Source: Streptomyces sp. AC512_CC834
GTDB taxonomy: Bacteria > Actinomycetota > Actinomycetes > Streptomycetales > Streptomycetaceae
DNA: 64,000 nucleotides
Direction of reading: 5' to 3'
Assembly: GCF_019049325.1 (NCBI RefSeq)
Contig: NZ_JAGMUO010000078.1
Span: forward strand, 23,081-87,080
Shown here: piece by piece, positions 47,514 to 55,551 of the stretch
How the letters are laid out: the number at the start of each line of letters is the position of its first letter
Numbering within the stretch: the first letter of the stretch is position 1
Translations under genes and position numbers: made by a program
The notes under the pieces: model-generated
Databases searched by the model: none
Told to the model about the DNA's origin: nothing
Seen by the model: only the letters and a program-made list of their open reading frames with translations

Positions 47514-47846
47514 CCGGGTGACGAGACGGCCTTCGCGAGGCGGAGCGGGCGGGCCGTGGCAACGGCCGGGGCCGCCACCCCCCACAGGAGAGGCCCCGGC
47601 CGTCGCGCGGTACGGGCCGCGCGGCGACCCGTACTCCCTTCAGCGCCGCCACTGCGTTTTGTGTCACACCCCACCGCGTCACGGGTTAGTTGCATCTTGT
47701 ACGGCAATACGAGGTGGACATGGACGACTGGCGGTTTCAAGACGTAACGTGCCATTCGCGCCGACCAGCGGGAGGCTGGGGAAACCACGACGGCGAGGAC
47801 CACGTCCGCGAGAGCGGCGCCGGTTCAGGCGCAGAAAGGCTTCTCG
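47514..47846. other. 333-bp gap upstream of the sigma factor gene
   Basis: It holds the terminator at 47562-47603, then from about 47640 the probable leader and promoter of the sigma gene, richer in A and T (GTTAGTTGCATCTTGTACGG, AATACGAGG). A 95-codon frame from 47690 overlaps the sigma gene's start and lacks protein-like composition; I do not call it. GAAAGG at about 47834 serves the GTG at 47847. Confidence 0.55.
47562..47603 (+). terminator. Terminator after the unknown gene
   Basis: ACGGCCGGGGCC and GGCCCCGGCCGT, a 12-bp perfect stem with an 18-base loop, starting 48 bases after the stop at 47513. Confidence 0.75.
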
Positions 47847-48509
47847 GTGCTGGGGGACGACGCGGAGCTGACCGCCGCGCTGCGTGCGGCACAGGACGGG
47901 GACGAGACCGCGTTCCGGACTGTGTACCGCGCCGTGCATCCGCGGCTGCTCGGGTATGTACGGACGCTCGTCGGTGATCACGACGCCGAGGACGTCGCGT
48001 CCGAGGCCTGGCTGCAGATCGCCCGCGACCTGGAACGGTTCGACGGCGACGCCGACCGGTTCCGCGGCTGGGCCGCCCGCATCGCCCGCAACCGCGCCCT
48101 CGACCACATCCGCATGCGCGGCCGCCGGCCGGCCATCGGCGGCGACGAGACGGAGCTGACCGGCAGGCCCGCGGAGTCCGACACCGCGGGCGAGGCCATG
48201 GAGGCACTGGCCACCGGCAACACCCTCTCCCTCATCGCCCGGCTGCCCCAGGACCAGGCCGAGGCGGTCGTGCTGCGCGTGGTGATGGGCCTCGACGCGA
48301 AGAGCGCCGCCGAGACGCTGGGCAAGCGGCCGGGAGCCGTCCGCACCGCCGCGCACCGCGGCCTGAAGCGCCTGGCCGAATTGCTCGCCTGCGATCCGGA
48401 ATCCGGCGGCGGGCTCGACGCCCTGCCTCCGCAGCGAGAACCGCGCGGTCCTGCGGTGACGTCCGCGAGTGTGACGCATACGCGTGCGCGGACGCAGAAG
48501 GACATGTGA
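47847..48509 (+). CDS. ECF-type RNA polymerase sigma factor
   Basis: Sigma-70-family protein of 220 residues. Region 2 lies at about 20-90 (FRTVYRAVHPRLLGYVRTLVG, DAEDVASEAWLQIARDLERF, FRGWAARIARNRALDHIR) and region 4 at about 118-165 (LIARLPQDQAEAVVLRVVMGLDAKSAAETLGKRPGAVRTAAHRGLKRL). A C-terminal tail of about 45 residues is extra. It should direct RNA polymerase to a small set of promoters under an outside signal. The stop overlaps the start of the next gene, which has the character of an anti-sigma partner with a membrane helix. GTG start at 47847. Confidence 0.92.
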   Translation: MLGDDAELTAALRAAQDGDETAFRTVYRAVHPRLLGYVRTLVGDHDAEDVASEAWLQIARDLERFDGDADRFRGWAARIARNRALDHIRMRGRRPAIGGDETELTGRPAESDTAGEAMEALATGNTLSLIARLPQDQAEAVVLRVVMGLDAKSAAETLGKRPGAVRTAAHRGLKRLAELLACDPESGGGLDALPPQREPRGPAVTSASVTHTRARTQKDM

Positions 48510-49705
48510 TGGCCGACGAGCAGGACAAGTGGCTGGACCGCGAAACGGCGGAGCTTCTGCTGCGCGGAGAGCCACTGGAGGGTGTCGACCCCGCCGCCCG
48601 CGAGCGGGCCGGGCGGCTGGTCGTCGCCCTGGGCGCGCTCTCCGCCGTACCCGCCCGGACCAGCGAGGAACTCCCGGGCGAGGCCGCCGCGTTGGCCGTG
48701 TTCCGCAAGGCGCGCGCCGAGAGCGCCGACGTGTCGGCGTCGGCCGCCCTCGCCCATGGCACCGCCCCCCGGCCCTCCGACGCCGGTCTTGTCCGCATCG
48801 GTCCGCGCGGCGACACGGTCCGGCGCCCCCGCTGGAACCGCCCTCTGCGCCTCGGGCTGGCCGCCGCGCTGACCGTCGGCATGGTCGGCGGCGTGGCGGT
48901 GGCCGCCGGAACCGGAGTGCTGCCGACACCGTTCCACAGCACCGAACCGGAACCCGCCGCCACCGTCTCGGCCGCGGCGTCCCCCGACCGCCCGCTCGTC
49001 TCACCCTCACCGCTGGACGGCGCGCAGGGCGAGTCCGAGCCCGACGGGACCACCCCGGACGCGTCCGGCGGGGGCACCACGCGGGACCGCGGCAAGGCGG
49101 GCGACCGCGACGCCGACGACCGGGACACGGGCGGCTCAGACGGACGGCGGTCGCACCTCGCCGCGTCCTGCCGCAAGGTGCGCTCCGGCAAGGAACTCGA
49201 CGGCGCCCACAAGCGCGCGCTGAAGGAGGCGGCCGGGGGATCGTCGCGGGTCGGCAAGTACTGCGGCGACCTCCTCGAGGAAAAGGACTCCGCCACGCGG
49301 GACCGCACCGGCAGCCGGGACGGCAGGGAGCACGGCGACTCCGGAGACGCGGCCCGGGAGGGCGAACTCCGGAAGGCCACCGGCGACGGCGGCGGCAAGG
49401 GCGACGAGGGCAGCAAGGGCAACAAGGGTGACAAGAACGGTAAAGGTGACGGCGACGGCAAGGGTGGAAAGAAGGGCGACGACGGCGACGACGGCAAGGG
49501 TGGCAAAGACGACAGGGGTGACAAGGGTGACAAGGGTGACAAGGACGATGACGACGACAGTCACATAGCCCCGCCCGACCGGAACCCCCACGTCCCCCAC
49601 GCCCCTCACGGTCCGCGCACCCCGTCGTCCTACGAACTCCTGTCGCGGCAGGGGCCGGTCTACGCCCCCCACCCCTCGTCCGCCGCCTCCGTGGACGCCA
49701 CCTGA
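48509..49705 (+). CDS. Membrane protein coupled to sigma factor, probable anti-sigma factor with charged repeat tail
   Basis: Protein of 398 residues. The N-terminal ~100 residues are cytoplasmic (DKWLDRETAELLLRGEPLEGVD...). One helix (LRLGLAAALTVGMVGGVAVAAGTGVL, about 113-138) crosses the membrane, and the outside part is disordered: S/P/D-rich, then a long G/D/K-rich stretch (GDKGDKGDK, KGGKKGDDGDDGKGG; about 295-350) and a H/P end. The position directly after the sigma gene with an overlapping start (TGATG) and the topology fit an anti-sigma factor. It lacks the HxxxCxxC zinc motif of the ZAS group. An in-frame GTG at 48506 is an alternative start. Confidence 0.72.
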   Translation: MADEQDKWLDRETAELLLRGEPLEGVDPAARERAGRLVVALGALSAVPARTSEELPGEAAALAVFRKARAESADVSASAALAHGTAPRPSDAGLVRIGPRGDTVRRPRWNRPLRLGLAAALTVGMVGGVAVAAGTGVLPTPFHSTEPEPAATVSAAASPDRPLVSPSPLDGAQGESEPDGTTPDASGGGTTRDRGKAGDRDADDRDTGGSDGRRSHLAASCRKVRSGKELDGAHKRALKEAAGGSSRVGKYCGDLLEEKDSATRDRTGSRDGREHGDSGDAAREGELRKATGDGGGKGDEGSKGNKGDKNGKGDGDGKGGKKGDDGDDGKGGKDDRGDKGDKGDKDDDDDSHIAPPDRNPHVPHAPHGPRTPSSYELLSRQGPVYAPHPSSAASVDAT

Positions 49706-49933
49706 CCTGCACTTTCGTCGGCGACGGAGATTCGCTCGCCGAGGGTGTGACACTTTCGGCCACCGTGACGCAGTAATGAGTGAGCCGACTGGTCATCGGC
49801 TTTTTGCACCGAGCCGGGGTTCCCCCCGTACCTGCGGCTCGTGCACCCGGCGCGGGCGGGACACGTTCCCCCGGTCCCGTCCGCGCCCCATCCGGCCCCA
49901 TCCGCGGCTGTGCCGCATCGCGGTCGCGGCGCC

Positions 49934-50809
49934 TCACCAGTACACGACGACCTTGTCGCCGTTCTTCACCTGCGCGTACAGATCCGCGATCGCCGCCTCG
50001 TCGCGCACGTTGACGCAGCCGTGCGAGGCACCCGCGTAGCCACGGGCCGCGAAGTCGTAGGAGTAGTGCACGGCCTGGCCGCCGCTGAAGAACATGGCGT
50101 AGGGCATGGCCGAGTCGTAGAGCGTCGAGACGTGGTGGCGGGACTTCCAGTAGACCTGGAAGACGCCCTCCCGGGTCGGCGTGTACTGGGAGCCGAAGCG
50201 CACGGACATGGTCGACACGGTCCGCCCGTCGATCATCCAGCGCAGCGTCCGGCTCGACTTGCTGACACACAGCACCCGGCCGGTCAGACAGCGCGGGTCG
50301 GGCGCGGCGGCCGGCTGCCCGCCCATCAGGTACAGGTCCCACTTGCCCGGCTCGTGCGACATCCCGAGCAGCCGCTGCCAGGTGACGGTGTCCGTCCGGC
50401 CCGTCCGCGGCAGCCCGCGCTTGCCCTGGAAGCCGCTGACCGCGCGCTCGGTCGGGTCGTCGTAGGTCCCGGTCGGCCCGTCCACGAGCCACTCGACCTG
50501 GCGCAGCCGGGCCTGCAGTTCGCGGACGTCCCGGCCGGAGTCGCCCCGCTTCCACAGCACCCTGGCCGCCCCGGCCGCCCGGGTGGGCGGCGCGCTCGAC
50601 GGCCGGTCGTGGGACGGCGTGCTCTTCGGCGGGGCCCCGGTGACGTCTATCCGCACCGGCGCGTGCCCCTTGCCGTCCGGACCCGTGCCCTGCACGGTGC
50701 AGCCGCCCGCCACCAGTACGGCCCCCAGGGCGACGGCGACCGCCCGGCCGGTGCCTCCCCCGCCCGTGTTTCCCCTGTCCGTACTTCCCCTGCCCGTAGT
50801 CATGCGCAT
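49934..50809 (-). CDS. L,D-transpeptidase lipoprotein with peptidoglycan-binding domain
   Basis: Lipoprotein of 291 residues. Signal with lipobox VAGGC (Cys about residue 36) is followed by a peptidoglycan-binding type 1 domain (about 85-145: RGDSGRDVRELQARL, PTGTYDDPTERAV) and a YkuD L,D-transpeptidase domain with the catalytic motif HYSYDFAARGYAGASHGCVNV (His and Cys). It makes 3-3 crosslinks between stem peptides or attaches proteins in the wall. The ATG at 50809 is chosen over a longer frame that starts in non-coding sequence. It is divergent from the mutase gene. Confidence 0.9.
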   Translation of the reverse strand: MRMTTGRGSTDRGNTGGGGTGRAVAVALGAVLVAGGCTVQGTGPDGKGHAPVRIDVTGAPPKSTPSHDRPSSAPPTRAAGAARVLWKRGDSGRDVRELQARLRQVEWLVDGPTGTYDDPTERAVSGFQGKRGLPRTGRTDTVTWQRLLGMSHEPGKWDLYLMGGQPAAAPDPRCLTGRVLCVSKSSRTLRWMIDGRTVSTMSVRFGSQYTPTREGVFQVYWKSRHHVSTLYDSAMPYAMFFSGGQAVHYSYDFAARGYAGASHGCVNVRDEAAIADLYAQVKNGDKVVVYW

Positions 50810-50993
50810 CACGGCCCCCCGTCGTCTCACGGCCCCGCACGGACGTCCCCTGAGTTGTTCCCGCGGATGACGTCCCGCGAACGGCACGGCATCGTTGTGA
50901 CCGGGACCGCACCGAGGTTGTGAGGAAGGTCCCAGCGTGCGCCTCTCCACCGGGTGCACGCACGCGGATACAGTCCGTCGAAGAGTCGGTCTG

Positions 50994-51005
50994 TACTGGC
51001 CAGTA
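50994..51005. promoter_or_regulatory. Palindrome upstream of the mutase gene
   Basis: TACTGGCCAGTA, a perfect 12-bp palindrome with T and A beyond it on one side, 54 bases before the mutase ATG. GTTCGACCAGTTCGAAC follows at about 51017-51033. Either could be an operator. No -35/-10 pair was found with confidence. Confidence 0.5.
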
Positions 51006-51059
51006 AGTGACGGGTAGTTCGACCAGTTCGAACATGTGCTCAGCGGGAGGCATCACACC

Positions 51060-52640
51060 ATGACGCGCGAGTCCGAGTCCGGGCTGCCCATCGAACCGGT
51101 CTACGGGCCCGACACCCAGGCGGGCTGGGATCCGGCCGAGAAGCTGGGCGAGCCGGGGAAGTACCCCTTCACCCGGGGCGTGTACCCGTCCATGTACACC
51201 GGCCGGCCGTGGACGATGCGCCAGTACGCCGGTTTCGGCACGGCGACGGAGTCCAACGCCCGCTACAAGCAGTTGATCGCCAACGGCACCATGGGCCTGT
51301 CGGTCGCCTTCGACCTGCCCACCCAGATGGGCCACGACTCCGACGCCCCGATCTCCAGCGGTGAGGTCGGCAAGGTCGGCGTGGCCATCGACTCCGTCGA
51401 CGACATGCGGGTGCTGTTCGGCGGGATTCCGCTGGACAAGGTCTCCACGTCGATGACGATCAACGCCCCGGCCTCGCTGCTGCTCCTGCTGTACCAACTG
51501 GTCGCGGAGGAGCAGGGCGTCGGCGCCGACCAGCTCACCGGCACGATCCAGAACGACGTGCTGAAGGAGTACATCGCGCGCGGGACGTACATCTTCCCGC
51601 CCAAGCCGTCGCTGCGGCTGATCGCGGACATCTTCAAGTACTGCCGGGCCGAGATCCCGAAGTGGAACACCATCTCGATCTCCGGCTACCACATGGCCGA
51701 GGCGGGCGCGTCTCCCGCGCAGGAGATCGCGTTCACGCTCGCCGACGGCATCGAGTACGTGCGTACGGCGGTCGCGGCCGGCATGGACGTCGACGACTTC
51801 GCGCCCCGCCTCTCCTTCTTCTTCGTGGCGCGTACGACGATCCTGGAGGAGGTCGCCAAGTTCCGCGCGGCCCGCCGGATCTGGGCGCGGGTGATGCGCG
51901 AGGAGTTCGGCGCGAAGAACCCCAAGTCGCTGATGCTGCGCTTCCACACCCAGACCGCAGGCGTGCAGCTCACCGCCCAGCAGCCCGAGGTCAACCTCGT
52001 CCGCGTCGCCGTGCAGGGCCTCGGCGCGGTCCTCGGCGGCACGCAGTCGCTGCACACCAACTCCTTCGACGAGGCCATCGCGCTGCCCACCGACAAGAGC
52101 GCGCGACTCGCCCTGCGTACGCAGCAGGTCCTCGCCTACGAGACGGACGTGACGGCGACCGTCGACCCCTTCGCCGGGTCCTACGTCGTCGAGAAGATGA
52201 CCGACGACGTCGAGACGGCGGCGCTGGAGCTGATGCGGAAGGTCGAGGACCTCGGCGGCGCGGTCAACGCCATCGAGCACGGCTTCCAGAAGGGCGAGAT
52301 CGAGCGCAGCGCCTACCGCATCGCCCAGGAGACCGACTCCGGCGAGCGCGTCGTGGTCGGCGTCAACCGCTACCAGCTCGACGCCGAGGAGCCCTACGAG
52401 CCGCTGCGCGTCGACCCGGCCATCGAGGCCCAGCAGGCCGAGCGGCTGGCCAGGCTCCGCGCGGAGCGCGACCAGGCGGCGGTCGACGCCGCGCTGGCGG
52501 CCCTGAAGAAGGCGGCCGAGGGCGAGGACAACGTCCTGTACCCGATGAAGGACGCCCTGCGGGCCCGGGCGACGGTGGGCGAGGTCTGCAACGCGCTGCG
52601 GGAGGTCTGGGGGACGTATGTGCCCTCCGATGCCTTCTGA
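51060..52640 (+). CDS. Acyl-CoA mutase (methylmalonyl-CoA mutase type) large subunit
   Basis: B12-dependent mutase large subunit of 526 residues, the TIM-barrel substrate half only. Family motifs: YPSMYTGRPWTMRQYAGFGTATESN, LSVAFDLPTQMGHDSD, GTIQNDVLKEYIARGTYIFPP, SISGYHMAEAGA, HTQTAGVQLTAQQPEVN and GGTQSLHTNSFDEA. The tyrosine and arginine that bind the methylmalonyl carboxylate (YT, IAR) are present, as in methylmalonyl-CoA mutase and unlike isobutyryl-CoA mutase. There is no C-terminal B12-binding domain, so a separate small subunit must be supplied from elsewhere. The ATG at 51060 follows GGGAGGCATCACACC. Confidence 0.9.
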   Translation: MTRESESGLPIEPVYGPDTQAGWDPAEKLGEPGKYPFTRGVYPSMYTGRPWTMRQYAGFGTATESNARYKQLIANGTMGLSVAFDLPTQMGHDSDAPISSGEVGKVGVAIDSVDDMRVLFGGIPLDKVSTSMTINAPASLLLLLYQLVAEEQGVGADQLTGTIQNDVLKEYIARGTYIFPPKPSLRLIADIFKYCRAEIPKWNTISISGYHMAEAGASPAQEIAFTLADGIEYVRTAVAAGMDVDDFAPRLSFFFVARTTILEEVAKFRAARRIWARVMREEFGAKNPKSLMLRFHTQTAGVQLTAQQPEVNLVRVAVQGLGAVLGGTQSLHTNSFDEAIALPTDKSARLALRTQQVLAYETDVTATVDPFAGSYVVEKMTDDVETAALELMRKVEDLGGAVNAIEHGFQKGEIERSAYRIAQETDSGERVVVGVNRYQLDAEEPYEPLRVDPAIEAQQAERLARLRAERDQAAVDAALAALKKAAEGEDNVLYPMKDALRARATVGEVCNALREVWGTYVPSDAF

Positions 52641-52740
52641 CGGGCGCTGAGCTGGGCCGTTACCTCGAATGGGTGATCGGGGGTGAAAAGCGCACACTCC
52701 TGGTTAGGCTCGTGGAGGGTGTTCCCGTAAGGAGGGTGCC

Positions 52741-53322
52741 GTGGCTGTCATGATGCACGAGTCGTCGCTTGGCGATGCTGCCGACCATCTCTGGGAGGAG
52801 CTGCCCGGTCACCGGGTAGAGATCCTCAACGGGAGCATCGTTGTGACACCGCCGCCGGATGGTCCGCACCAGGAGTCGCTGACCTGGCTGGTCGAGGAGT
52901 TCGCCCGGGTCGGGGCCAGGCAGGCGGGGCTCAGATACCTCGGTGGCATCGGGTTGTGGCTGCCGACGGGTCCCGACGACTATGCGGTGCCCGACTTCTC
53001 CGTGGTCGACGACGTCTACAGGGACGCGGTCGTGGAGAAGAACTGCTACTCGCCGCACGTCTTCCGGTTGGTCCTCGAGGTGACCTCCACCAACTGGTCC
53101 AATGACACGGCCATCAAGGTGGGGACATACGCCAGGGCGGGCATCCCGGTCTACGTCATCGCCGACCGTCACCACGACGAGGTCCTCCTCCACACCGACC
53201 CGGCCGACGGCAAGTATCCCGCCCCCCAGCGCTTCAAGCGAGGCCAGGACGTCCCTGTCCCCGAATCCGTCGGCGTCACCCTCGGCCTCTCCGTCGACAC
53301 CCTCCTCGACGGCGACGACTGA
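52741..53322 (+). CDS. Uma2-family (DUF820) restriction endonuclease-like protein, second copy
   Basis: Protein of 193 residues, paralogous to the one at 38683-39303: HRVEILNGSIVVTPPPDGPH near the start, GIGLWLPTGPDDYAVPDFSVVD, and LVLEVTSTNWSNDTAIKVGTYARAGIPVYVIADRHH with the active-site E and K of the Uma2 nuclease fold. It lies 100 bases after the mutase. AAGGAGGG before the GTG at 52741 fixes the start. Role unknown. Confidence 0.85.
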   Translation: MAVMMHESSLGDAADHLWEELPGHRVEILNGSIVVTPPPDGPHQESLTWLVEEFARVGARQAGLRYLGGIGLWLPTGPDDYAVPDFSVVDDVYRDAVVEKNCYSPHVFRLVLEVTSTNWSNDTAIKVGTYARAGIPVYVIADRHHDEVLLHTDPADGKYPAPQRFKRGQDVPVPESVGVTLGLSVDTLLDGDD

Positions 53323-53362
53323 GACGGACGGGAACCGGTTCGGGCCTCAGGGCCTCAGCCGC

Positions 53363-54823
53363 TCAGCCGGTCAGACCGAACCGGCCCAGGTAGGCGTCGA
53401 GGCCGTCCGGCGTGTCTGAGGCCCACCCCACGTACCCGTCCGGCCGTACGAGGAACAGCCCCGTCCCGTACGCCCCGTGCGCGCCCCCGCGCACCACCCG
53501 CACCGCCGCCCCCGCCCCACCGCCGGGCGCGTCGGTGCCCAGCGCCAGCAGCGTCCAGTGCGGCCCCCGGAAGGCGTCGAAGAGCCGTACGTCGCCGACC
53601 CGGCCGTCGGGCGCACGATCCCCGGCCCGTACCGCGGCACCCTCCACAACCGCCGCCCGCGCCTCCACCGTCAGGGACGAGTCCCGGTACCCCAGCCCCA
53701 GTTGCCGCGTCGCCCCACCGCGCCGGACCTCGCCGCGGTGGACGCTGGTCGACAGGTCGAGCATCCGCGCGGCGATCGGGCGCCGTTCCTCCTCGTAGCT
53801 GTCCAGCAGCGCGGCCGGGGCGCCGCCCGTGAGCACCGCGCCCAGCTTCCAGCCCAGGTTGTAGGCGTCCTGGACGCTGGTGTTCAGGCCCTGTCCGCCC
53901 GCCGGTGAGTGCACGTGCGCCGCGTCCCCGGCGAGGAAGACCCGGCCCGAGCGGAAGCGGTCGGCCAGGGCGGCCCGCGGCCGGAAGTCGGAGGCCCAGC
54001 GCACCTCGGTGACGTCCTCGGCGGCGATGTGCGAGCGGTCCGCGACGACCTTGCGGATGCCGTCCGGCGTGAGGTCGACGTCCGTGCCCTCCGGGAACTG
54101 GGCCACCACCTGGAAGTCCTCCGTGCCGGCCAGCGGGCAGACCGCCAGGAAGCCGGCGCCGCCTTCGCGGGGCGGGAAGACGTGCCAGTTGTCGCGGTCC
54201 AGGCCGCTGATCCGCACGTCGGCGACCAGGGTCGGGTTCGGGTCGACGGTCTCGCCGGTCATGCCGATGTCCAGCGCGCGGCGCACCGCGGACCGGCCGC
54301 CGTCCGCGGCGACCAGGTAACGGGCGCGCACCGCCCGGCCCGAGGAGAGGCGCGCGGTGACGCCGTCCGCGTCCTGCGTGAGCCCGGTGACCTCCCGGCC
54401 GAAGGCGACCTCGCCGCCCAGCTCCGCCAGCCGCGCCGCCAGGATCTCCTGCGTACGCCACTGCGGCACCAGCCACGGCGCGTTGTACGGCGAGTCCTCG
54501 CTCGGCTCCGCCGGGTCGAACATCTGGTGTTCGCCGACCCGCTCGCCGTTCTGCCAGACCATGCCGACCGGGTAGGTCCCGCCTGCCGCGTGGATCGCGT
54601 CGAGGACGCCGAGGTCGTCGAAGACCTCCATCGTCCGGGGCTGGATGCCCTTGCCTCGCGAGCCGGGGAACAGCTCGGCCGCCCGCTCCAGGACCAGTGC
54701 GTCCACGCCGCGCCGGGCCAGGTCCACTCCGAGGGCGAGACCGGTGGGGCCCGCGCCGACGATCAGTACGTCCGTCAGTACGTCCGTGTTCGTGCTCGTA
54801 CTCGTGCTCGTGTTCGGCTGCAT
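53363..54823 (-). CDS. FAD-dependent aromatic monooxygenase
   Basis: Flavin monooxygenase of 486 residues, p-hydroxybenzoate hydroxylase-type. FAD motif DVLIVGAGPTGLALGVDLARRG, DG motif YLVAADGGRSAVRRAL and the GD motif GRVFLAGDAAHVHSPAGGQGLNTSVQDAYNLGWKL are all present. The C-terminal part (about 400-486) is the thioredoxin-like domain common in this group. It resembles enzymes that hydroxylate aromatic or antibiotic substrates. It is divergent from a TetR regulator across two operators (54839 and 54877), so it is likely an inducible detoxifying enzyme. The ATG at 54823 is preferred for GAGAGGA six bases before. Confidence 0.9.
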   Translation of the reverse strand: MQPNTSTSTSTNTDVLTDVLIVGAGPTGLALGVDLARRGVDALVLERAAELFPGSRGKGIQPRTMEVFDDLGVLDAIHAAGGTYPVGMVWQNGERVGEHQMFDPAEPSEDSPYNAPWLVPQWRTQEILAARLAELGGEVAFGREVTGLTQDADGVTARLSSGRAVRARYLVAADGGRSAVRRALDIGMTGETVDPNPTLVADVRISGLDRDNWHVFPPREGGAGFLAVCPLAGTEDFQVVAQFPEGTDVDLTPDGIRKVVADRSHIAAEDVTEVRWASDFRPRAALADRFRSGRVFLAGDAAHVHSPAGGQGLNTSVQDAYNLGWKLGAVLTGGAPAALLDSYEEERRPIAARMLDLSTSVHRGEVRRGGATRQLGLGYRDSSLTVEARAAVVEGAAVRAGDRAPDGRVGDVRLFDAFRGPHWTLLALGTDAPGGGAGAAVRVVRGGAHGAYGTGLFLVRPDGYVGWASDTPDGLDAYLGRFGLTG

Positions 54824-54838
54824 GAACACTCTCCTCTC

Positions 54839-54853
54839 CTTAACAACGTTAAG
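54839..54853. promoter_or_regulatory. TetR operator 1
   Basis: CTTAACAACGTTAAG, a 15-bp palindrome (CTTAAC-N3-GTTAAG), 16 bases upstream of the monooxygenase start. Confidence 0.85.
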
Positions 54854-54876
54854 TGCTGCCTGGGTACGAGAATGGC

Positions 54877-54891
54877 CTTAACGCCGTTAAG
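54877..54891. promoter_or_regulatory. TetR operator 2
   Basis: CTTAACGCCGTTAAG, the same 15-bp palindrome with a different centre, nine bases before the TetR start. The two sites are 38 bases apart and cover the whole divergent gap, so one regulator can silence both genes. Confidence 0.87.
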
Positions 54892-54900
54892 CTGTCAAGC

Positions 54901-55551
54901 GTGAGTACGGAACGACGCGCCCCCCTCGACCGCCGACGGGTCGCGGACACGGCGCTGAAACTGCTGAACGAGGTCGGTCTGGACGGCCTGACCCTGCGCA
55001 CCATCGCCAGGGAACTGGACGTCAAGGCGCCCGCCCTGTACTGGCACTTCAAGGACAAGCAGGCCCTGCTCGACGAGATGGCCACCGAGATGTACCGGCG
55101 CATGGTCGCCGGGACCCCCCTCGACCCGGCCGACACCTGGCGGGAGCGGCTGCTCAAGGCCAACCGCGGCCTGCGGTCGTCGCTGCTCGGCTACCGCGAC
55201 GGCGCCAGGGTGTTCAGCGGTTCACGCTTCACCGGCGCGGTGCACGCCGAGCAGATGGAGGACAGCCTGCGGCTGTTCACCGCCGCCGGATTCACCCTGG
55301 CCCAGGCGGTCCGGGCGAACACGACGACGTACCTGTTCACCCTCGGCTTCGTCACCGAGGAACAGGGCGTCCAGCCCCTGCCCGGCGAGCGCCGGGAGGG
55401 CTTCGACGTGGACGAACGCGCCCGCATGCTGGCCGCCTACCCCCTGACGGCCGCGGCGGGCGCGGAGATCTTCGAGGACTACGAGCGGCACTTCGAGGAG
55501 GCGCTGGCCCTGGTGATCGCGGGCATCGGGGCGACCTACCGCCTCGACTGA
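54901..55551 (+). CDS. TetR-family regulator of the monooxygenase
   Basis: Regulator of 216 residues. Helix-turn-helix at about 14-55: VADTALKLLNEVGLDGLTLRTIARELDVKAPALYWHF, close to the classic TetR class. The rest is the ligand and dimer part (about 75-210). It is divergent from the monooxygenase and flanks two matched operators, so it should repress both itself and that gene until a ligand, probably an aromatic or antibiotic-like compound, is bound. The GTG at 54901 has no good ribosome binding site, which fits a leaderless or weakly translated repressor. It overlaps the next, convergent gene's end by 16 bases. Confidence 0.9.
   Translation: MSTERRAPLDRRRVADTALKLLNEVGLDGLTLRTIARELDVKAPALYWHFKDKQALLDEMATEMYRRMVAGTPLDPADTWRERLLKANRGLRSSLLGYRDGARVFSGSRFTGAVHAEQMEDSLRLFTAAGFTLAQAVRANTTTYLFTLGFVTEEQGVQPLPGERREGFDVDERARMLAAYPLTAAAGAEIFEDYERHFEEALALVIAGIGATYRLD

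Noticed and set aside
47690..47977. A 95-codon frame overlapping the start of the sigma factor
   Set aside because: No ribosome binding site that fits better than that of the sigma gene, no recognisable protein pattern, and it overlaps the sigma coding region in another frame.
47679..52697. A very long open frame (about 1670 codons) on the minus strand across the sigma, anti-sigma and mutase genes
   Set aside because: It is the mirror of GC-rich genes. It runs through recognised genes on the plus strand and has R/P/A-rich composition without protein families. Only its overlapped parts belong to real genes in other frames.
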